A stretch of DNA of 64,000 nucleotides from Ophiothrix spiculata. Its lineage: Eukaryota; Echinodermata; Ophiuroidea; Amphilepidida; Ophiotrichidae. The stretch lies in NCBI GenBank assembly GCA_000969725.1, contig JXSR01S002699.1. One strand, written 5' to 3'. This document shows, piece after piece, positions 47,794-61,279 of the stretch; within the stretch, counting starts at the first letter, position 1, and each line of letters begins with the position of its first letter. The position numbers and the translations under genes were made by a program. The notes beneath the pieces were generated by a model. The model was given only the letters and a program-made list of their open reading frames with translations, ran no database searches and was not told the DNA's origin.

Positions 47794-48612
47794 ACTAACG
47801 TACAGTTCGCCATCCCTCTATTGTTCTGTTTTATGCATTGTTATTCATCATGAGTTTGTTACAAGTACGTTCAATACGTTATCCATACGTTCCGTCCGTT
47901 ATGTATACGTTTAATTCGTTATTTATACGTACGTTAAGCACACGTTTAATAAGTTAAAACTTTTGTTTTCGTACGTTTTTCTCTATACGGTGATGTCTGA
48001 CAGATATATTGTTTTCCTTAGAAAATCATATCATATAACCAACAACGTAAAACAAATAGAAGAAAGAAATGCAAACTACCCACTTTAACTTAATGGAAAA
48101 ACTTTCCTTAGGCTGTTTATCCTACTGTCCTAAATAGTAATTACCGTGTTAACGTCAAAACATAGAAAACAATTTAGAAAGGTCAATGAGAATGCCTCTA
48201 TTTGTCATTCCAATTCTTCTGATTAAATCAATGTTGGCAGTGATTGTTGTCTTGTTCTATATTCAATAGAATAATTTACATTATATATTGTCAATTTATC
48301 TAGTATTACGTATTTATATCAATGCCTTTGTTTTATGTATTTATTTAAAGTGTCAAATATTATTTTGAAAGAGCAATAATATTTTTTTTTAAATACAAAA
48401 TCAGTTGTCATACAAAATAAATTTACATATTAACCGCCTTTATAAATTGTATTAACCATAGTCAACCAGAAAAAATATGCAGAATGGGTGTTTAGACATC
48501 GTAAAAGGTTTTAGATGTATATGTGACCCGATTCACGTCACTGGCCTTATTAAATGATTTGTGTTTACGATATGATCTTCATCTTTATTTTAAAATATCT
48601 GCTTTCATTAAA

Positions 48613-48741
48613 AGACTATGGTCACAATACTTCTTACAAACGTTACGAACAGTATCTAGTATGATCACGAGGGCGTCGCTCGCTGTCCCTGGCCCTTCTA
48701 GACGGACTAAACACTGTTCAACAAGTATTGTGACCATAGTC
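48613..48741. mobile_element. Short TIR element (MITE), copy B
   Basis: This is the counterpart of the element at 38-180, with the same termini (GACTATGGTCACAATACTTC and its complement) and a somewhat shorter, diverged centre. It is at the orthologous position in the duplication. Confidence 0.75.
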
Positions 48742-48795
48742 TCATAGTCTAAACTGGAGTGTAACTCTCTACTTAGCATTTTAGGCCCAGTTATA

Positions 48796-49055
48796 AGGCT
48801 CTGTCACACATCACCGTATAGAGCAAAACGTACGCCTAACGAACTTAATTCCACTATTGTTCTGTTTTATGCATTGTTGTTCGTCATGTGTTCGTTACAA
48901 GTACGTGCAATACGTTATCCATACGGTCTGTCCGTTATGTATACGTTAAATTCGTTGTTCATACGGTGGTGGACCGTTTAGCACACGTTCAATATGTGAA
49001 ACTTTTGTACGTTATTCATACGTTTTGCTCTATACGGTGATGTCTGACAGAGCCT
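48796..49055. mobile_element. CTCTGTCACACATCACCG family element, copy B only
   Basis: This is the best-preserved family member: 260 bp, with ends AGGCTCTGTCACACATCACC and the complement ATCACCGTATAGAGC-type right end (GGTGATGTCTGACAGAGCCT). It is flanked by TTATA on the left and TTATG on the right. Copy A has the unoccupied site near 230 (CCCAGGTTTATGAC). The interior is full of TACGTT/ATACG half-palindromes. It has no coding capacity. Confidence 0.92.
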
Positions 49056-49581
49056 TTATGACCGTAAAAGTAGCATGATATCATTGTCCATGGTACAAAA
49101 GATAAAACAGCTCATTGAATGCATGAGTTTTTAGTACAAAAGGTCGACCATTTAATGAACTCGGAATTTGTGTTATTATGTCATATCACAACAGATGCTG
49201 TTTCGTTGTTTACAAAGATGACCTCATGGGGTATCTTCAATAATAGATTGCAGGAATTTCATATCGTACCATTCTATACTCGTGTCATAACAAATTATGC
49301 GCATTTGTAAGCAAATTATATTGTTACGTTACATTGGCCATATGTGCAATGTTAAAGACCTCTTAACCCTCGTCTGAATGATGGATACTACAAAAGGACA
49401 ATATGCTACCAAACAAAAGTACATTATACACATAAAAGGGCATTCTGTGATATGATTAAGGTAAATATTAAATCTATCTTCGTCCGTAAACGTATTATTA
49501 TTACATCCAAGCGAGAAAATACAACTTCATCATTGAAATGTAAGTTTTGTGTCAAGGCGATTCGTTTGTATATGACTACCG

Positions 49582-49867
49582 CCCGGGGGGGTGGGGGGTC
49601 TTCCAAAAAATGTGTACGGGTATGTGCCAGCGGGACTGACCATCTCTATTCCTATTTTGGCTCAAAAACCCACCCATCAGTATACCAATTTTAATGGAAA
49701 AGCACCCAGTTTTACTCAAATTGGGTGTGTTTTTTTTGAAAATTTATGAAAATTGGGTGCTTTATCTGAGATGAAAAACACCCCATTGATATACCAAAAT
49801 CCTGGAAAAATCTCCCCAAAAGGCAGGCACATATACGTATACCTTACCAATGTAAGTAACCCCCAGG
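49582..49867. mobile_element. hAT-like MITE, copy B only
   Basis: The 286-bp element is flanked by an exact 8-bp duplication GACTACCG (49,574-49,581 and 49,868-49,875), the hallmark size for hAT transposons. Its ends are CCCGGGGGGGTGG and the complement of CCCTGGGGGTT. Copy A is unoccupied near 1,380. It is nonautonomous and without a coding region. Confidence 0.87.
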
Positions 49868-51130
49868 GACTACCGTGTACAAATTATTTGACGTGTTTGA
49901 AAACGAAGCTTTTATAATTAAGTGTAACGTGGTTTTTGTTTTTAATTTTTTTTTTCATTTTTCTCTTCTGTTTTATGTCTACATATCATAACTAGACAAT
50001 TTTATATTCACTTTGGTTAAATTCTCAGTTTTATCTTTCAATGCATGCATTGATTGAATCAATAATTAACAATGATGTTGAGAATAGCTGGGAACTAGAG
50101 AATGGGAAGTGAGAAGTGCGCCGACTCCGATGCGGTTATATGCTACAATAAGCAGCTGATTATTGTAGTAAATCTACCCTTTTTATGAGACCTATTTATT
50201 TATTAATTTCTTTTGTTACGTTCTATTATGATATCTGTCAATTAAACCTGTTTACGACATTCCCTATCGTATATGATTGCCGAGTATACATGTACATTAG
50301 GCCAAAGAAAAAAAGAACTCTATCTCAGCATAGGGTTAAAAATTCGAATTTTACCGCATTTTGTTTTATAGGTTTTCAGGAGATTTTAAGCTTTTTTATT
50401 TTCTTCTTACATCGAGAGAAAAAAAAATAGTGACCTAAAAAGGTAATAATTTTTTTTTTCGTGTGTGCATAGCCTTTTTTGACAAAAAAAGCGTAGCGCT
50501 TAGTGTTTTGGGCCTAAGGAACCTGAGACAGAGTTATTTTCTTTTTGGGCCTTATAGCCACATTTAACATTTCACACAGCCTAGAATTCGATGTTTGTCA
50601 TAAGCATAACTTGCGGATATTTAATAAACTATTATACATAAATATGTAGCCTGTGCCACAGTCCAAACTAGACAAGTGTTATAAGATCACACCACTCAGT
50701 CGAAACTTACCTACACACTTCCGACAATCAATCAATCTACTCAGCAGTGCAAACTCAGTTACTGACGAGCCCCTTCTCCTATGGCGCTTGTTAATATAAC
50801 TCGCGCAATCGCTCGTTGGTCAGTGGATATATTCCGAAGGTCTTTGACAAAGACGTACAGTTCTGGGACTTTTGAGAAATTAAGTAAGAATACCCGATAA
50901 AATGTTATTATCATCCTCGATAAAACTATCCGCTACAAAAAGGTCGAATAGATCAATGAATTAATCAATCCTGTTATCTGCCAATTTATCACATGCTTAT
51001 TGTTTGTTTACAAAGAGGTGTATTTCTAATATTACCTGTAAGTATAATGTACCTCTATCATAATCTGTTCCTCTATACATGTATTGAAAACTAGCCGTGG
51101 CATAACAGTAAGGTTGTTTTATATATATGT

Positions 51131-51248
51131 GATGGCTCACCCCGAAAGGGGGGACTTTGCAGATGATAACATTATTTTTTATTTTATCATTTCACCCGTT
51201 AAAGCATTTTCTAAGCTTTAAAATGACACCTTACTTGTTAAAATTGAT
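51131..51248 (+). mobile_element. Start of a GTGACCC-related element, lost in a gap
   Basis: GTGATGGCTCACCCCGAAAG and then CTAAGCTTTAAAATGACACC (51,210 on) match the left part of the element at 18,721 before the sequence enters the N gap. Copy A lacks it at the matching place near 3,996. Confidence 0.6.
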
Positions 51249-52235
51249 NNNNNNNNNNNNNNNNNNNNNNNNNNNNNNNNNNNNNNNNNNNNNNNNNNNN
51301 NNNNNNNNNNNNNNNNNNNNNNNNNNNNNNNNNNNNNNNNNNNNNNNNNNNNNNNNNNNNNNNNNNNNNNNNNNNNNNNNNNNNNNNNNNNNNNNNNNNN
51401 NNNNNNNNNNNNNNNNNNNNNNNNNNNNNNNNNNNNNNNNNNNNNNNNNNNNNNNNNNNNNNNNNNNNNNNNNNNNNNNNNNNNNNNNNNNNNNNNNNNN
51501 NNNNNNNNNNNNNNNNNNNNNNNNNNNNNNNNNNNNNNNNNNNNNNNNNNNNNNNNNNNNNNNNNNNNNNNNNNNNNNNNNNNNNNNNNNNNNNNNNNNN
51601 NNNNNNNNNNNNNNNNNNNNNNNNNNNNNNNNNNNNNNNNNNNNNNNNNNNNNNNNNNNNNNNNNNNNNNNNNNNNNNNNNNNNNNNNNNNNNNNNNNNN
51701 NNNNNNNNNNNNNNNNNNNNNNNNNNNNNNNNNNNNNNNNNNNNNNNNNNNNNNNNNNNNNNNNNNNNNNNNNNNNNNNNNNNNNNNNNNNNNNNNNNNN
51801 NNNNNNNNNNNNNNNNNNNNNNNNNNNNNNNNNNNNNNNNNNNNNNNNNNNNNNNNNNNNNNNNNNNNNNNNNNNNNNNNNNNNNNNNNNNNNNNNNNNN
51901 NNNNNNNNNNNNNNNNNNNNNNNNNNNNNNNNNNNNNNNNNNNNNNNNNNNNNNNNNNNNNNNNNNNNNNNNNNNNNNNNNNNNNNNNNNNNNNNNNNNN
52001 NNNNNNNNNNNNNNNNNNNNNNNNNNNNNNNNNNNNNNNNNNNNNNNNNNNNNNNNNNNNNNNNNNNNNNNNNNNNNNNNNNNNNNNNNNNNNNNNNNNN
52101 NNNNNNNNNNNNNNNNNNNNNNNNNNNNNNNNNNNNNNNNNNNNNNNNNNNNNNNNNNNNNNNNNNNNNNNNNNNNNNNNNNNNNNNNNNNNNNNNNNNN
52201 NNNNNNNNNNNNNNNNNNNNNNNNNNNNNNNNNNN
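51249..52235. other. Assembly gap (987 N)
   Basis: This is a run of N between a TIR element start and sequence matching copy A from 4,801. Copy A has about 0.8 kb of sequence across the corresponding interval (4,000-4,800). Confidence 1.
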
Positions 52236-55200
52236 CAATCAATAATCACTATTTTGTGCTTGACAACTTCATCCACTAAAATTATGGCCGCTGAACAAAT
52301 AATTGTTACTATTTTAAAATTAGTAATCCAATCATTCTTAAAGATTTTTTTTTTTGGAATCTGCAGGTCAAGACAAACAATTTGAGATGTCATTCACGCA
52401 AATCGGATCTTGTTGAAAAATTTGACCTCACTTTTGCCCTCTGTGATCAAGTATCAATTAAAGGTGTTCAAAGCAAATGTATTTTTCGTTAAACGTAAGC
52501 CGACACTCCTACTTGTGTATGTCAATGTATGACATGGTGCTATAAGCTGGCAGCATTTCCTTTCCTATTCATCATGTTGTCTCCAGAATAATAGCATAGG
52601 TGTTAATTATTACTTCTGAAATGAACTAACGAGCCTACGGCAAGTTGTTTGATTTAGCTGAGCTCAACGTCCATAAGATTAAGTAAAACAATGCAATACT
52701 TAGCATGTTGAGATTAAACTATACAAACACAATTATAGCTTCTGTGTAAACAAATGGATTAATGCGTGACACTCAAGCTTGAAACGCACTTTTTAAAATT
52801 TATCCAGAGGTCACGTGAGCAGAAATACCACAAGGTGGGCCAACCCACCCCGAGGGCCAACTTGCCCCACCCTCCCCTACTTCAGGTCGGAAAATTTGCT
52901 GAAATCTTATTTTGGGTGAAAATTAGCAAAAAAACTGAAAAAATGAGTTCTAAATGTCGGATTTTCATCAACTATCTTGATAACAAATAAAGGAAATGGT
53001 AATTCTAACATGTCCTGTAAGTTTGTGCTTCATAATTATCATGAAGACATTTTTCAAAATGCTGACTTTTCTATGAAGGGGTGGTTATATACCGCCCCTA
53101 CCCACGGACTTTGAGTGCTTAGATGCCCGTGGTTACTTTGTTTTGGGGCAATCGGCGACAATCTATTAGGATGGGGTTAGGTTGACGAGGGTTAACAAGA
53201 GTGTTCAAAGAAAAAGATTTTAATCTGAACAAGCTATACAAAAGTCAATATTCAAGCCTGTATTAAATTATTTGTGAAAAGTGTACACCATCACCGCGTT
53301 CTTGAATGACGTAGCATGAAGTGCTATAATCTGCCAGCGTATCATCTCCCCTTCATCATCTTGTCTCTAAGATAATAGCATAGGTGTAAATTATTACTTC
53401 TGACTTGAATGAACGTGCCTATGGCGTGTTGTTTGATTTCGATTAGGCTCAACGCCTCATAAGACCATAATGTGCTAAGTGAGATTAGATGAATAATACA
53501 AACACAACTATAACTTTCACTGCAAAAGGATTGATTATTCGACTCAATGAAATTAATTTAAGGTAGGAACTTATTTTTTCTGGAAAATTGTCAATAGTGT
53601 TTCTGTTTTCATTTTTCCCATAATGTTATGCTTCTTTGAAGAATAATTCAATTCATTGGGTGGGTAGCATGTGTAAACAAATGTGCTCTTTTCATTGCAA
53701 ATATATGGTTAGGTCTATCTGAATTCTGAAATTTCAAAGTTTCTAGTTCAAAGCGAGTTTCTTACCTTCCCAGCGTTCAAAATACCGATAATTGTATGAC
53801 ACTTAATGATGATGATAATGATTTAAAATATCTAAATGATGTGCATAGTGAACAGAATCCAACAAGGGAAAAAATCAAGATGTTCGTCCAAATACGTCTT
53901 AGACGGGGATATATATGGGCACGAAATGGTTGCCATGGCAGGCCATACTTGGTGGCTTGCCATTGGTGGACATTTGTTAGGGGAACCGGGGAAATTTTTG
54001 CATGACGTATTCGGAGAGTTTTTAAGCGTTTGGAAGTTAGAGTTATAATAAATAATGAATTTACAAACAAAATTATATACTTAATTATTTTTTTCTTGTT
54101 CTTAAGGTAGATGTTTTTCAATGTCCACATAACAACATGGTCGTTAAAATACGTACTGAATGTTTACAGGGAATTTTAGAAGTTGCTCATCCCGAAGATT
54201 TTATTGCATTTTATTATTTCCAACTAAGTTTGCATTCATATCATTTTATTGCGTATGTGTTACTTGAGATCCTCTTATGGAGACGTTTTAACTATAATGT
54301 CATCTGAGGTAGGGCTAACTCAGATGATTCATTGACGAAACAGAAAACTGATCGGAATGCACCTACATTAATCTTCTTCATCTCGTGTATCAATAATAAA
54401 TTGTGTGAAATATAGTACGGGGTATTGATGGGTCCTTTATATATAGACATGCCAGGGCTTATCGCGTGGCATTTGACCGAAATCACGATTTTGTGAAAAG
54501 AGACTTCAATTTCTATCAATATCTATCCAATCTGACATGAACTTTTCTCAAAAGTACCTTAGAAAGATAGAACTGGCAACATCTTGATTCTCTTATAGAT
54601 AAAATGTCAATCAAACGTGAAAGTGATTTTCGCCCGTTTTCCTTTATCGCATTAAGTAATGATGACAGTAGGTTGTGTTAATTGCCAAGGCAAAAAAACA
54701 ACCGAAATAAGTGAATACCTACCTGCATATGTAATGTAGAAATACATAAATATACATCATACTTTTCAACCTAGTTTTGCAGTAAATAAAGTACAGTGAT
54801 CTCTACGCTATATGGAACTTAAAACAAGTCTTTTCAATAGTATATGTATGGATTATTTAACATGTCTGTTCAATTGTTTTTCATGAGTTCAATCAATTTT
54901 ATTTTTACATTTATAACATGAAGATTAATTAAAACAAACTTGAGGCTGTAAAAAGGCGTGTGCGTATGCCTTGGTCAAAAATGTTTTGAAAATTGAAGTT
55001 CAAAATAAAAACAAGAGAAGGCAACATTTGTTATTATGTAATCTCTTTCAAGAATGTATTCGGCTTTTTAAATAGAGTAGACAGTGGAAGTGTTGAGGTT
55101 TTTTTCCATCAAGTTCCTTCTATAAAACATTTACTTGGTTTAATATACATATAAACTACTTTAAAACCATAATGTCATGTTTTTTATGAACACATTCTAT

Positions 55201-56313
55201 TGCATTGTACTTAAAGTTTGCATTGTAGGCCTATATTTTGTGTAATTTTTGTAACGATAGATCGTAAAAAGATGCTTCATTTATGTTATATACTATTACC
55301 AGATCGCGTTTCTTGATATTAGGTACACCGTATGTACTGATTTATATATATCGAGCAAGTTTGAAAGTTATGATAGCTTATGCGTTACTATCGGTCAAGA
55401 ACGTATTGTGACTTGAATATGTTGCTCCTTCAGTCTGAGGGTAACTTCCTCGATACCTCAAATGAAGTAGTAGGAATTTTACTGGGGCCTTCTTGAATTC
55501 ATGTAATTTAAGTATATGCATATGATACTATCATTTAGGTAGAGTACCTGTCTCATCTGAAATCCCGGAAACGTATTGTTAACAACAAGCCACCTAAATC
55601 TATTGGCTTTTTTCCTTATGCTTTAATATCTACATGCTTAATGGTTATTTGATTTAAAAATCCATGTATGTGATATAAAGATTCTGATTTATAATGATTT
55701 TGATACGCCGTAGAGTTTTTAAAAATTGCATAAGCATTTGGCATTCGGAAGACTGTTGAATCTATCTTACGGCGTGAATTTGTTATATACATATCATAAA
55801 TTCATTCTTAGAACTGTTTGATTTATATAGCGAATGACAGTATCATCCCGTCACGAATAACATATCTTTAGGTGCTTCCTCGCTCATAAAGCATATATTG
55901 AAACTGATTTATCAACACGCTCTCATAATGATTTATCTTTTAGCTATTTATTGATGATAACGTCAAGTAAGAATTAGTAATGGATTATGCTTTTAAATTT
56001 AGATGTAATAAAGGATCTTTAACAAGTCATATGTTCTGAAATTACACCATGAATAGAAAACAAAGGTTTGCCAAAAATCTATGTCTTATGTCACTATATA
56101 GTATTTAAGAAATGTTACAATTATAAGAGGATCAATATTTTTATATGACTACTCTGTTTGGTGATAGCGATATATTTGTTTTGTAAATGAAATGCCCAAA
56201 AATGTATCAATATTTGTATCATTTTTGTTACTTTGAAAAGTAAGTAATTCACATGACTCGGTTTGGAAAAATTATATATTTTCATTCGATATATTTTAGA
56301 CGCTTTAAAACTT

Positions 56314-57130
56314 ATCTGCATAAAGGGGGTACCATGGTACCCAACATTTTTTTTTTTCGGTTCTCGCATTTAACGCTGCAAAATTTCGGGCTGTTAATTT
56401 TTGTAATTGCCTAAATAGCAGTTTCACTTCTTTTGGCGTCGTTTTTGAGCTAATTAGCATAAATTAGCATTTGGGGGTGCGATAAAAAAATGATTTGCCC
56501 ATCAAACCGCCCGGAGTAAAATTTTCCAAATTTTATTTCACAATGATTCCTTCGGGAAGTGGGTTTTTCAAATTTTGGCCAAAGTCGAAATTTGGTTATT
56601 TGGCCGCCATGATATCAGTTTTTGACCAATGTTGTCGATTTTGGCAAAAAAAGGCCAAAAAAAAAAAACCACAACGCATTTTTGCCCCAAAAATTTCTGG
56701 AATGTCTAACTAAAATTTTCCTTCGCGAAATGTTCAACATTTGTGCTTTTTGGAATCTTGAAACAAATGTCTAGGAAGTGTTTTCTCAAATTTTTGATTT
56801 TTATCTTACGGGTTTTTTTTAAATATCCAAAATAGGTCAAAAAATGTAAAACATCCCACCGCTGCAACCGAAATGGCAATTTTTCAAAAAATCAAAATCA
56901 AAAATTGTTCTTAAATTCCAAAAAGCAAAAAAGTTCAAAATTTCGAGAATACAAATTTTACTTAGGTTTTTGGGGGCATTTTTTGCCAAAATTGACATTT
57001 TTGGTCAAAGACTGATATCATCATTATGTTCATGGTAAAAATCCGCTTCTAAAAATGTACACATTTATATAGTTTATGCAATTAGTTTAAGAGTTAGATT
57101 ACAAAAACGGTGTACGCCATTTGAAGGTCT
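56314..57130. mobile_element. GGGGGTACCATGG element, copy B version
   Basis: The left end CTGCATAAAGGGGGTACCAT equals that at 9,731. The interior up to about 56,600 matches the copy-A element on both sides of its LINE. Further right, inverted ATATCAGTTTTTGACCA and TGGTCAAAGACTGATAT-like pairs (about 56,615 and 57,003) and a tail related to the foldback at 13,240 differ from copy A. The right boundary is unclear. Confidence 0.55.
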
Positions 57131-57483
57131 ACCCCAGCCTTAACGTACATTATGTTCTTGCAATATTTCCAAGAATCAAAATTATTTGTATTTGAATTTC
57201 CTATCGGAGTAAAAAGTGTGAAAGTGTTACGTGGGACGGACGTAGAATACCTCATATAATCATATTAATTTGTTTAGAGAAAAACCTAGAGACCTACTCT
57301 GCCATGTTGATTCTTGAACTTTTCACACCGACTTCCATTACTCTGCGCTGAAAGTTTACATTGTAAATTGGATATACTTACTTATATTTAATATATCGTA
57401 AGGGGTTGCATCATTTTTATTACCTGCTATTACCAGATCACGTTGCAAAATATACGTGAAACTCTAGATGACCTGGATTAAAA

Positions 57484-58260
57484 TGTTAGGCAAGTTAAAA
57501 TATTATAAGTGAATGATTTCAGTCATCCAGTGCTAGTTAACAAAAGTAAAGGAGTAAATCTCTTAGAAGACCAACAAGTATTTGTTTTAGAGCAAACTAC
57601 GTTTCATGTTGCCCTTGCATCACTTCGTCACTCAAAGTTGTGATAGAGTGCCTAGAAAATGACAAATTTCCTTTTGAACGTACAAATTCTTAAATGTGAA
57701 AAATTTATTTATTTATTTTTTTTCTTTATTTATACATTTATTTTTTTTTTAATTAATTAATTAATTTATTTATTTATTTATATATATATATTTATTCATT
57801 TATATCTTCTTTTTTTTCAAAACAAGCCGACAAATATGAAATAATTTCACAGTTTGTGAATTAAGTCAATTGGAACATACCAGTTTGTTTCATGAAATAT
57901 GTCTTTCTGACTGAATATGAATCCCAATTGCCTTATACATGTAGAACAGGTTTGATAAGTAATTTCCCGTAATTGAATAAGTTGATTCAAAATGTTGATC
58001 AAGTTGAAATGTTATAAGTAAATGTTTTCAGTCATCCAGTAGTAGTAAACATAAGTAAAGAAATAAATCTCTTACCAGACGTATTTGTTTTTGAGTAAAC
58101 TACGTGTCATGTTGCCCTTGCATCACTTCTTCAATTTTTGACTGACACCCTAAATTTCACCGGACTTTGCACTCAAAGTTGTGAGAAAGTGCCTAGAAAA
58201 TGACAAATTTCCTCTTGAACGTACAAATGCTTCAATGTGAAACAAATTGTTCAACTGGTT
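57484..58260 (+). repeat. Local tandem duplication found only in copy B
   Basis: The segment matching 15,030-15,290 of copy A (AGTGAATGWTTTCAGTCATCC, CATGTTGCCCTTGCATCACTT, GTGCCTAGAAAATGACAAAT) occurs at 57,484-57,705 and again at 57,990-58,250. Between them lies a TTTA tract and a partial copy of 16,200-16,390. The whole of copy A's 15.0-16.4 kb was thus duplicated in copy B, and the first unit then shortened. Confidence 0.82.
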
Positions 58261-60344
58261 GACGGTGTTTTTTTTTTAAGTTACCTATTTCTCATACCAA
58301 GGAAAACATTATAAACTGTGCATGGAAAACAAAAAGCATTAATATCATACACGGATTAAATGAAAAAGTTGAACCAATCGGATCATGCGCATTTCAATAC
58401 ATTTCACTTTTATCTAATACTATTATTTACGTAGAGTTAATCAGAAGACATCTTTATATGCTCAAATCCGGGAAACGTATTGTTAACAGCAACCCCCGCA
58501 AGATTATTGTCTTCTTCGTTTGCTATAAAATCATAAAACCTTAAAACATATATAATATTATGTGTAACATGAATTTACCATCCTGTATTTGTTTTAAAAG
58601 TGAATGGGATACATCGAGGATGAATACAACTGGAAAAGGGTTTTTTTATTATTATATTTTGATATCCAAACAGCTGACTGTTGAATCTAGATTAGGGAGC
58701 TAGCTTACTGTAATTTTATATTTGTTCAGAGTAACCGAGGTTTACATCATAATGAAGTGCATTAGCCCGTCACGAATACCATATCTTCAGATGCTTACTC
58801 AATCTTAATACAAATGGTGAAAAACCGTAATAATTTATGTGCTCCTGATAACCAGATGCGAACGTTTTTGGACATGTTTAGAAGTACTAGTGTAATAACA
58901 AACTATATAGTCAAGTTGCTGTGATTTAACGATTATAAGAATACAAAGTTTTGCCAATGCTTTTATAAAGCATTACATTTCAGTTTTATTTATTTATTTA
59001 TTTATTTATTCTTTTTTTATTTTATTTTTTATTTTTTGTTTTCAAATAAGCCGATAAATATGAAATAAATTCACAGAATGTGAATTAAGTCAATTGGAAC
59101 ATAAAAGTTTTGTCTCATGGAATATATCTTTCTGACTGAATATGAATTTCCATTGCCTTATAGAACATGTTTTATAAGTAATGTTCTTTACTTTAATAAG
59201 TTAGTTGTGTGCTTGAAGCAGAGGTGATATTAAGTTTGATGACCTCTTTCCTTGGGGATTTGCGAGTCGCGTCAAACAATTTACAAAATATATTTGCAAA
59301 AAATCCTTGTCTTGAAATTTATATTCATTAAAATCAACCATTTACGAAAAAGTACCCTTTTTCACATTCTCACATGTGAGTTTCACTTAAATGAATAATG
59401 AGAAATAACATTGTAATTTTTTCATGTATTTCTGTTCTGATTGAAGACTGCCATGTATAGGAATAGTGTTACGTTTACAAAATGTATAAAATATAAAGTC
59501 TGTGGAAATGTGATTACTTTTGTTTAAATTTCGTATAGAAGAGCATAAAGCACATTCAATATTTGAACTCGTGTTGATTTAATACTGTACAATCAATGTT
59601 GTTTTTAATAACAAAGGTCTAAAATCAATATTAACCTTGACCTTTGAAATGCATTGTCGTGTTTTCTCTTGAGATGCAAATGAAAATATGCAACCCTGGG
59701 GATGAGGCTGATGTGTAAATACAAAAGAAATGGACAATCCAATAAGTGTATTTTTAATTTTTTATCTCGGAAACTATAAACAATTTATTTTGGATTTACA
59801 ATCAGACAAGTATGGGCATTCATTTGGCATCAAATGTATACTACTTCGGGTTGAGCCCTGAGGGTGAGAATTTGATCGGAACCGACACCTTATTTTTTTT
59901 TTAAATTTACTGAGATTAAACCCGAATTATGTTATATTTTGCTGCTTTGTTGAATTTTTTAATTGATGTTTGTACCATTTTGTTTTGATAGTGCAATCAA
60001 TATAGATGGGACTAATAAATCAAAAGCTAGAGTATATAAGGATGCATTTGCCAAATATACACCTGAAGGAAAGTCACCTTCAAAATTTACTTAAAATTAT
60101 AACGTTAACGAAAAAAACCTCGATAATCTACCTTGAACTTGCCGCTACACTGTGTCATGCTTTGTGTATGAAATGTATAATGGCAAAATATGCTCGGGGC
60201 TAGAAGACCATTGATATTAAACATGTATTGACACTTGCGGGCTAAGCATGAAACAACATACAGACGTCTATGATCAATATCTTCTTCATTTTCTATGTGA
60301 GATTGTGCGGCATTCCACATCTATCTCACTTTGCCATAACATTC

Positions 60345-60666
60345 AGTCAAGTTAGCTCAATCGGTAAGACGCTTGCTTGCGATGTGTAAGGTCTCGAGTT
60401 CGAACCCCGCTGGTGATAAAAGTTGAGTGTGCTTGAAATTCCCTTGGACAAAGAACTAACTGCTAAATGTTTAATGGAAACCCGTACGAAACTCGGGGAG
60501 CTGATCTGGGCAGCGATCGTGCGTATTTGGGATGATCAAGGTTCAGTGCCCCTAGAGGTGGTGGCAGAACCTGAAATGATGCTTAGTGTGGAATGCAGCT
60601 TACTCGGGTCACATTTGTCAGCGAACACCTGTAAAGTGTGCAGATGCCGAGAAGAATTACAAATTT
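60345..60666 (+). mobile_element. tRNA-derived SINE, copy B, 3' end lost
   Basis: This is the orthologue of the SINE at 17,245. The head has a better A box (AGTTAGCTCAATCGGTAAG) than the copy-A version. The last part of the SINE and adjoining sequence, about 110 bp in total, are deleted relative to copy A, so it runs directly into TTACATTAGGACAAAACC. Confidence 0.9.
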
Positions 60667-61279
60667 ACATTAGGACAAAACCTAATTACTTTTCATTCAA
60701 GGGGAACAGGGAAAAATCCTAAATATGTACTATTATTATGGTTCAAAATATTTATCAACTAAATCTTCATGACCTGTCTTCAATCTTCAAAATCGACTCC
60801 TAACAAAACAAACATTGCTCGTGGAGGCTTGGTGTTTATAAATGTATATATTTATAGCAATCTAATGAAGAACGTGAGGTGGTTTGACAATAGTTTTATA
60901 TTCACAGAAGGAAAGAGTATTTTATTTAAAAAAATCAAACGAATTGAAGACATAGTTGGGAAATAATCATTTTTTACTAACAGTTACACGAAATATTCAC
61001 CACGGCTCGGGAAAAGCAAACATAAAAAACACATTCCTTGGATTATGGTGCACATAGGTATTGATTTAAAATCGTTTTATAATATTAAAACAACACAAAC
61101 GTTGCTCGAAGTCTGAGAATTTACACAAATAAGTTCATCGTCTCCGAGTTTAAACAAAAAGTAATAATGGTTTTGCAGATTGTTACAGACTGAATATCTC
61201 GTACATTTTCCGTGAATCAAATTTAAGTAAATTAGGTCCATTTTCTTATATAACCTCACATATTCATATATTCACTTAA

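Larger units (their letters stand above)
47006..48004. mobile_element. CTCTGTCACACATCACCG family element split by a LINE
   Basis: The left TIR (CTCTGTCACACATCACCGTA, 47,009 on) and the right TIR (CTATACGGTGATGTCTGACA, ending near 48,002) are 1 kb apart because a LINE fragment (47,042-47,793) is inserted after AGAGCAAAACCTAA. The remaining interior (47,794-47,990) matches the intact relative at 48,840-49,040. Confidence 0.85.
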
